From contig JABCPU010000724.1 of assembly GCA_016800925.1 (NCBI GenBank), positions 1 to 28,516 on the forward strand: 28,516 nucleotides of DNA, read 5' to 3'. Each line of letters starts with the position of its first letter. Positions within the stretch are counted from its first letter, which is position 1. Made by a program: the position numbers and the translations under genes. The notes beneath the pieces are model-generated. The model was not told where the DNA came from and did no database searches. It was given only the letters and a program-made list of their open reading frames with translations. Shown in pieces: positions 22,557 through 28,516 of the stretch. This DNA is from Suillus spraguei (taxonomy: Eukaryota > Basidiomycota > Agaricomycetes > Boletales > Suillaceae).

Positions 22557-23901
22557 TCACCATGCCATAAAATCCCGAATTAAGGCCACCACAAGAGGAA
22601 CAAATACAGATGTGAATAGTGGCGTATACACTACATACTTATGCTTGGCCGAAAAGTACAACAATGCCAGCATCCCAGGATTAGGGAAAGCGCGTGATGC
22701 CATAGATAATGCCTTACTGGACCATCGCAGAGCAAGCGCCGGTGCGATAGGCGTGCATTGTTTGAGCAGTCTTCATTAATACGACATTAGATGCAGAGCA
22801 TACCTCATGGAGCGATGCAAGGGTATGTAGGACATCATCTCGTACCACTTGCCCAACAGGCATGCTGTTGATCTGATCCACGAGCTTCACGATGCTAAGC
22901 AATGTGTCCTGACTGCCTTGCACGACACTGGAGCAGTATCTAACTGCCAGTTGGATATAACGGAACTTTCTTCTATGCTGAAGCCGAGGGGAACGGGTGG
23001 CACGCCTAAAAGGGGCAGCCAGCTGGGTGGCAAAGTTGCGGAAAACTGGCTTTAGAATATCATATACAAGATGCAACGAGGAACTGAGTTCATTGTTGAG
23101 GATAAAAATACTGCCCCATTGAGGCAAAAGGAAGGAGCTCTGATTTGTTGAACGACCTATCGATGAGTCAGAAACGTCCAGAAGTGAGTACACGCGACAC
23201 TTGGCTTCACTGTCAATAATGTTCGTGGGTGAGTGGGGGTCTCAGAGGGAGCGAATAGAACAAAGTGGAGGACAAGATCATTCGAGACGCTGGATGCTAC
23301 GATAACTGGTTAGGTGTTGACAGCGTCAATCACAACACAGTACTGACCAAGTATCCATTCGGCAGAGTCGATGAATGCCGCCAAGTCTTCTCGAGTAAGC
23401 CCAGAGACTTTAGTGTCACCAAAGGTTATGCGTTTCGGCTCAAATGCTAATGGAACATAATACTGGACTTGACTTTCAACCATAAAATTGTCCAAAATGG
23501 AGAGTCGAGATATCAGCGGGAATGAATTCTGGCAAAGCGTCTTTAGAGTCGGTCTCGAAATAAGAGGAACATCAGGTTACCTGTGAGCGCAGCTTCCACA
23601 TGCCATGTCTCAACAAATCGATTGGAGGTTGCATCTTCGTTTAGCAGCGTAAAAGCGGGACGATAGTGATCCGAGTTGTTGGACAACACGCTGCGAATGT
23701 GAAGTGCTTGACTCTGGAGAAACGATGAGGTCGACAATATAGAGCTTAATCTCGTTGCTAATGTAAGAGCAGTTGGCTTCATTTTAAAATATCGTACTCT
23801 TATTGACTCACCTGACTGGGCATCGGTCTTGCTCACCCGCAAGTGTCTTGAATGGGCAATTGAGGTCTGTTCGCCAAGAACAATTGTATACAGGATAGAT
23901 G
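22557..23901 (-). CDS. GPI17: GPI transamidase subunit PIG-S (5' part not found, several frame breaks)
   Basis: Conserved pieces in minus-strand order: ILYTIVLGEQTSIAHSRHLR (about 23901-23830), FTLLNEDATSNRFVETWHVE (23640-23590), DNFMVESQVQYYVPLAFEP, LTREDLAAFIDSAEW, SNDLVLHFVLFAPSE, FLLPQWGSIFILN, a helical stretch ending QINSMPVGQVVRDDVLHTL, then ASRAFPNPGMLALLYFSAKHK and a final hydrophobic anchor before TGA 22557-22559. This order is that of PIG-S/Gpi17, the ER GPI-anchor transamidase subunit with TM helices at both ends. The usual N-terminal membrane helix and first 100-odd residues are not seen upstream. The frame changes at 23518-23520 (one G too many), 23235-23239 (one G too few), and near 22727-22755. 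It is either an essential gene with draft errors or a decaying copy. Confidence 0.82.
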
Positions 23902-25320
23902 CTACTACAGTAACAAGTCAAATTGTCCTGTCCGCTAATACAATTTTCGTGAGTGCACATACCTTCATTATTTCTGTCTTGTAGGCGTAGGCCAACGCCT
24001 CTCCACCTTCCATATTGATTTGTCACGAGTAATGCTTGGGCTTGAGAGTTTAGGCTGTGATTTTGTTGGCTAATGGACGCATCAAAGTGAACAGCGAAAG
24101 GAAAAACGATGTTACTCTGAACTTATGATTGTACTTGACTGTTTGGAAGTGTTTGAATACCAATATCGATAATCGACCCGCAGATGGGGGGTCGGAGTTT
24201 CAATTCTTCATTGCTACAGACAAGTTATGGCACTTACTTATTTTGCCTCAAGCGTTCACTGCGACTGAGCGTCTTCGTTCCTAGTTGCATAAAAGTTTAA
24301 ACATCCATGTTCGATAACTGACCTTCACTTGCTTACAGATAGTTTTACAAATATTCATATCACCACGATGCCGCTAGGCTAATTTTCAACCCGAGTTCTA
24401 CTACCTGTGGCAAGTGTTGCAGCATCTTGGAGGTTCCAACACTTTCAAGCATGACTTCTGCAAGCTATGAAACTTCTACTTGTGCTAATCCTTCACCTGC
24501 ACATGATATACAGCGTTCTCTAGGTGGCAATTTGTCGTCTGTATACGACGTAAGTTCTCGTGAGGGTCGTACTTTCTCGGGTCGTTCAAATACCCTTTTA
24601 TTAGTCACCCTATCCTACTGCACGTCGAAGATCTCCATCTTCGAGGAGATACGGCCTGTATGATAGTTATGTCCCCCGTGGGTGACCTGGCTATCGTAGT
24701 GATGATCATCCGAACATTTACAGGCCAAATACATAGAGACCACTGACCAGAACGCTACAGCAGCCGTAGTCCATCCCCAGATCGTTACGACCGGTCTCGA
24801 TCTATGGAATTGCGCTTCTAGGATTCCAGTTCCCGCTGGCAGTCCTCTTGGCGAAATCAAAGATCCTCTACAGAAAAGACCTCGCAGAGATACTATGGCA
24901 GAGTGCATGTTTGAGCCATCAGATTCCTGGAAGCAATTACACGTCGATCGATCCGGCCTATACAAAGTGTTTGCCCGCTTGTGTCACTTGGTATTTTCTC
25001 ACGACGTTATGGTATGAGCAACGGCGACAAACCTTGGCACTGGCTGCTCTTTTTGACTCAAACTGGCCGCATGCTCCACAATCATTTACCTGACTGATTA
25101 CAATTCGTTCACGGCCTCATACGTTGCAACTGCAATGTGCCTAAAAATTGAAAGCGGAGAAATTACCGATGAGAACAGCCTTGCCGATCGAACAGATTCT
25201 GAGACGAGAAGGCCGATTCTGATACGCTCTATGTATACTGCAACTGAGTCTAATCATGATGAGGAAAGAGGAACAATGACTGAATGTATTGTAACTGACT
25301 TTCGCAGTTCCCGTTTGTAG
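23902..25320. other. Unassigned stretch between PIG-S and the EGF-like fragment
   Basis: Several open frames of 60-116 codons lie on both strands. The minus-strand frame 24965-24615 has one hydrophobic run (VVTIWGWTTAAVAFWSVVSM) that could be a membrane helix. The minus frame near 25090-24960 has two CxxC pairs. None fits a family I know or joins convincingly to PIG-S upstream exons or to the EGF-like fragment. It may contain further gene fragments. Confidence 0.35.
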
Positions 25321-25745
25321 CTAAAAAGAAACCGGCCGCACATGCAGCACATTGAGTTCCGTTTGACGCCGAGGTCCAACCACTAAGACAGGTACACTGT
25401 CCGTTAGCGCCACATTCGCCATTGATACAATTGCAACTCGATGGCAGGTTTGACACTACTGGCACCAAGCAACGTCCCGTGCCCGAGATTCCATCATCGC
25501 ATGAAGTACACCCTGACGGACAGGCCTGACACTCCGGTCCGAAGAAACCAGACGAGCACGCCTCGCAAGATGAACCGGTGAATCCGTTGGACATTGACAC
25601 GTCCCATAAGAGGAGCAAATGCCATCTCCGGAACAAACCGGCGAACAGGATGACAATTGCAGGTTGAGCAACGACAGGAACCCTGAAGCGCTCGCAGGGA
25701 GCTGGCTGACATCAGGAATAGAGTTCCACAAAATGACACGGCTGT
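25321..25745 (-). pseudogene. Fragment of an EGF-like, Cys-rich extracellular protein
   Basis: The minus strand reads IPDVSQLPASASGFLSLL, then a run of EGF/laminin-like Cys modules: CSPVCSGDGICSSYGTCQC, GFTGSSCEACSSGFFGPEC, CPSGCTSCDDGISGTGRC, CNCINGECGANGQCTC, GWTSASNGTQCAACAAGFF. This is the middle of a secreted or membrane EGF-like receptor protein typical of basidiomycetes. A frame change near 25584 (CC where CCC is expected on the plus strand) separates two modules. No signal peptide lies upstream: the sequence runs directly into amidase coding sequence. After ATNGNCE the expected further Cys modules are missing. Both ends are therefore lost, and a full function is unlikely. Confidence 0.72.
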
Positions 25746-26901
25746 TCCTGACAGGTAATAGCCAAAGCGAAGCTTGGAAGGGAGCTCGACAGTGTGATAC
25801 GGCATGGGAACATTCTGGTGAGACGAGTCCTTTTTGGCCAAAGATAGTTTTGCAGGACAATTCACAGTCCTGAACAGACCTAGAAAATAGTCGAGAATGA
25901 GCCAAGTGATGCAGGTAGCGACTAACTGCGCTAATGACCCATGAGAAGATCGAATTGCTTCGAATCCAGCCGGACGGCTGTAAGACAAAGCCAGTTATCG
26001 TCTTAGTTGGAAGAATCGAGAACATCACCTTCCTTGTGTACCAATAGAACTAACACGTTCAGCCGTTGGCTTCAAAGAGTACACACCGCAATACGATGCT
26101 GGGATGCGCAAGCTTCCTCCGATATCAGAACCAATGCCCAAGGCGGATCCGTCCATGGCAAGCAAAGCTCCCTCTAGTGCCAGACGTTGTTGATATTCAC
26201 AAGCATATGACGAACCTCCACCAGAGCTGCCTCCGCATGTATACTTGTTGTTCCATGGGTTTGTCGTGCGACCCCAGAGAGGATTAGAGCATTCGAACGC
26301 GAGCATTGTCTGCGGTACATTGGTCTTCACGAAGATGATGGCACCAGCAGCTCTGAGTTGAGCAACGACCACAGTAATGATAGAGAGAATGGGTGAATGT
26401 GATAATAAGGACATGCGCAAGCGTCTTTTTTGCCTGGGTTGTTGGCCCATGCTGTGAACCCAATGGTCGCGTCGTATCCCTCGATCTGGTCTACAGCAAA
26501 GTTCAAAAACGTATTGGTTGCACATGGAGCGATGTAAAATTATCTTTGACGCTGACTGGAACACCATGAAAAGGTCCCCGCAGTGTTTTTGTGCTCGCAA
26601 ACTCTGCATCAAGCTCCTTTGCTTGCTTTCGGGCGTCCTCATATAGGACTGTGAAAGGTGTTAGGATGGAAATACCAGAAGAGAATTGGCGAATCTACTC
26701 CCCTTCTGTAAGACAGTTTACCTTGGCCTGAGCTATAGCAGAACGCGCAATGTATGCCTCAAGGACTTCGGAAGACGTCCATTCTCCTTTAGCCATCCTT
26801 TGCACAATTTCACTAGCTACAGAGGTCACATCACAGCACCTACTGGAAGCATGACGCGAGTTTTTCGCATTTAAGAGAGAAATGCAAAGGTTGAATGGCA
26901 T
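25746..26901 (-). pseudogene. Amidase-signature enzyme, N-terminal half only, broken
   Basis: From ATG 26901 the minus strand reads SEIVQRMAKGEWTSSEVLEAYIAR, then GPFHGVPVSVKDN, YDATIGFTAWANN, FVKTNVPQTMLAFE, GGSSGGEGALLAMDGSALG (GGSSGG with a nucleophile-region serine, interrupted by a 44-nt intron), GIGSDIGGSLRIPASYCGVY, GFEAIRSSHG, CELSCKTIFGQK, and YHTVELPSKLRFGYYLS near 25760. These are the Lys, cis-Ser and Ser motif blocks of the amidase signature family (fatty-acid amide hydrolase/acetamidase type). The remaining 200-odd C-terminal residues are absent: EGF-like coding sequence starts at once. Extra frame problems lie at about 26535 (one A missing on the minus strand), about 26700 (C-run) and about 26430 (no AG acceptor). 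It is probably non-functional, even allowing for sequencing errors. Confidence 0.8.
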
Positions 26902-26921
26902 TGCTTTGATTGATGGTACGA

Positions 26922-26963
26922 TACTATGCCTCACGGTGGAATCGTCACCCCCGAAAGTCGTCA
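26922..26963. repeat. Left terminal inverted repeat with TA flank
   Basis: A 42-bp match (TA plus 40 bp starting ctatgcctcacggtgg) is exactly the reverse complement of 28190-28231. The outer TA (26922-26923) is the likely duplicated target; the element proper starts at 26924. It begins about 20 bp upstream of the amidase ATG. Confidence 0.93.
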
Positions 26964-28229
26964 CGACCTAAATATCTCACTCAATTCTTACCTCTACACA
27001 CAATTCAGAACTTGAGTCGATGTTTCTATCATGCACCTTTCATTGCGAGGTTGAACGATCAATTTTTATTAAGAAACGGTGAAGTTCATTGAAAGCCGTC
27101 AAGTCACGCTGGTGACAGCCAGCCGAGCGCTGCCGTGGCGGATTCTAAAAAATACTACCACTGGCTGTTGACTGGCTGTGACGACTTTTCAGTGAGCTGA
27201 CACATTCAGGCATGGTTCGCCCAAAAGGCAAATCACGAGAGTCGCGTGATCCCACTTATGAGCAGCGGATCCAGACTGCCATCCAGGGGATTACAACCAA
27301 GGTCTACAAGACCATCAAAGAAGCCGCATTGGCCAATAAGTAAGCTAGTATTTTGCCCTCTCCGAGTCACTGTTTTAATAACTCTCATGATTTTATCAAA
27401 CTAGATACCTCGCACAACTTTGGGTGAACGGTACTCAGGGGAACATAAACCATGTCGCGAGGCACATGTAGGTCAGCAGATCCTCACGCCTGCACAAGAG
27501 CAGACACATTCTCGACTGTCGAGCACGACATCACAACGAAAACCTTTGATGCCTTATCTTCTTATCGACTCAAGGATGATTTTATCGCCATTGCTGGCGC
27601 TCTGGGGCTTTCTCGCAAGGGGACCGTTGCAACTCTCACTTCGAGAATCAAGGAGTACATTGCCGACCCACCTAATGCTCATCTGGCCAACAACCCACGA
27701 TTTTCAGCTCTGTTTGGCAATGGCAGAACGCGCGCGAGAAACGCCACATCAGCAACTGACAATTCAACTACCATCAGCGCTGCACCCATTGAAATTCCAC
27801 CCATTCCAGCACTACCTGCATAGCTCTCATTATTCTTCTCGCGAACATCCTAATGATTCTAACATAAATAGTCCTGATCCACGCCATGAAATACCTTACA
27901 ATCCTCCTGTACATCCAACTCGCAGCAACATACCAGCATCTCAGCAATTTTCCGGACATTTTACTTCACACCAGCATCAAGTTCATTTGCCTCATCATGG
28001 ACCACATAGTTCTCATTCTCATGAAGCATTTTCCTGCACCATACAGCCATTATAATTACAACCACATCCCCTACAATACTCCACGTCACACCAACCAATC
28101 ATAATTTTTGACCTGTAACAATTTTTTTAGGCGTTGCCGAGCGGAATTTGAAAGCGGCAGCAGTTGAACTGCTGTGACAAAAGTGTGACTGACGACTTTC
28201 GGGGGTGACGATTCCACCGTGAGGCATAG
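26924..28229. mobile_element. TA-flanked TIR transposon (pogo-like or Tc1/mariner-type, decayed or non-autonomous)
   Basis: 1306 bp, bounded by perfect 40-bp inverted repeats and TA on each side, the target-site habit of Tc1/mariner/pogo elements. Inside is one coding region on the plus strand with a Psq-type helix-turn-helix start and an SAP-like segment but no DDE catalytic domain, so this copy cannot move by itself. Subterminal sequences at about 27113 and 27164 contain inverted gccag/ctggc motifs that could bind a transposase. The perfect TIRs suggest a recent insertion. The superfamily is inferred from TSD, TIR length and Psq domain. Confidence 0.85.
27212..28055 (+). pseudogene. Psq-HTH plus SAP-like protein inside the TIR element (frames broken)
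   Basis: Exon 1 (27212-27339) starts MVRPKGKSRESRDPTYEQR and runs into a helical IQTAIQGITTKVYKTIKEAA block, as in Psq/CENP-B-type transposase N-termini. A 65-nt intron (27340-27404) follows. Then YLAQLWVNGTQG, and in the next frame HKPCREAHVGQQILTPAQEQ, a signature of that HTH region. In a third frame comes FDALSSYRLKDDFIAIAGALGL, GTVATLTSRIKEYI, NPRFSALFG, resembling SAP-type DNA-binding helices. A Ser/His/Pro-rich tail ends at 28055. The frame changes at about 27437-27441 (G-run one short), about 27505-27520 and about 27820. Probably a DNA-binding accessory protein, not a transposase. The SAP assignment is tentative. Confidence 0.6.
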
Positions 28230-28231
28230 TA
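28190..28231. repeat. Right terminal inverted repeat with TA flank
   Basis: Exact reverse complement of 26922-26963, ending in gaggcatag followed by TA (28230-28231). No mismatch across 42 bp. Confidence 0.93.
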
Positions 28232-28516
28232 GGTGTTTGCTGCATGCGGAGCTGGCGTGGATCCGGAGAAGGGATTATACCCAAGAATGACAGCAGGGAC
28301 AGTTTCCTTTTGCGAGCAGGGACGGTAGAAGGAAGCAGGACGGTTTCCTTTCGGAGCAGGGACGGCAGGGACGTGATGTAAAGAATTTTCATTTTTAAAA
28401 AAAAATGGCGGATGGGAAATAAGAAGCAGGGACGATTGACAGCAAAAAACACCTCAATGGAACAGTACCCACTCATCTACACCTTTATAGGAATACTTTT
28501 TGAGGTTTTTGAGTGC
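28232..28516. repeat. Right flank with irregular gcagggac repeats
   Basis: gcagggac (or gcaggac) occurs at 28293, 28316, 28336, 28356, 28365 and 28426, with tttccttt between some copies (28303, 28344), giving a rough 40-bp period. An A-run lies at 28397-28405. No gene is seen up to the window edge. Confidence 0.65.

Noticed and set aside
28130..28190. tRNA-Ser-like start: gccgagcgg D-arm look and a 7-nt anticodon-like loop (gttgaac) on a cagca/tgctg stem
   Set aside because: No matching acceptor stem and no T-arm with the TTC motif follows; the right part is the transposon's inverted repeat. Probably chance.
1..28516. CRISPR array, bacterial operon or phage features
   Set aside because: The sequence is intron-rich and eukaryotic. 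The repeats at 19.0-19.8 kb lack uniform spacers and repeats.

Overview
This window is nuclear DNA of a filamentous basidiomycete, almost certainly an Agaricomycete. Genes are dense and split by many 45-65 nt GT-AG introns, sometimes with very small exons. The gene families also fit: an alpha-kinase with a Cys-rich N-terminus, a DDE-integrase-like gene with introns, a membrane WD40 protein, a DXD glycosyltransferase, and hAT and Psq-helix-turn-helix mobile elements. Exon joins were read by eye from splice signals, phase and protein similarity. Product names rest on remembered family motifs, not on a search.

Layout. 1-2709: no gene seen. 2710-3992 (+): type II membrane DXD glycosyltransferase, one frame break. 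3993-6081: gene-poor, with a possible decayed retroelement leader near 5000. 6082-7889 (+): RUD3-like golgin, six exons, intact. 8241-9925 (-): KGD2, the E2 subunit of 2-oxoglutarate dehydrogenase, seven exons, one frame break. 10330-10385: a 16-bp perfect inverted repeat. 10411-10965 (-): remnant of a hAT transposase C-terminus. 11885-15955 (-): a 22-exon membrane WD40 protein whose phases all close (996 codons plus stop). 16417-18896 (-): alpha-kinase, intact. 18897-19877: repeat-rich spacer. 19878-21815 (+): DDE integrase-like gene, one frame problem near its end. 22557-23901 (-): PIG-S (GPI transamidase subunit) lacking a visible N-terminus and with several frame breaks. 23902-25320: nothing recognisable. 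25321-26901 (-): a patchwork in which the first half of an amidase runs into the middle of an EGF-like Cys-rich gene. 26924-28229: a 1.3-kb element with 40-bp terminal inverted repeats (TIRs), TA on both sides, and a broken Psq-HTH plus SAP-like coding region.

The strongest global observation is that one-base frame discrepancies recur in unrelated genes, mostly at short homopolymers, including in normally essential single-copy genes (KGD2, PIG-S). Residual homopolymer errors in a draft assembly are the simplest explanation, so calling pseudogenes from frame breaks alone is unsafe here. The amidase/EGF-like junction and the missing ends in 22.5-26.9 kb cannot be explained that way and look like real rearrangement or decay. 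I found no convincing wholly new system. The best leads are the TIR element, the patchwork region and the integrase/alpha-kinase pair around a repeat array.
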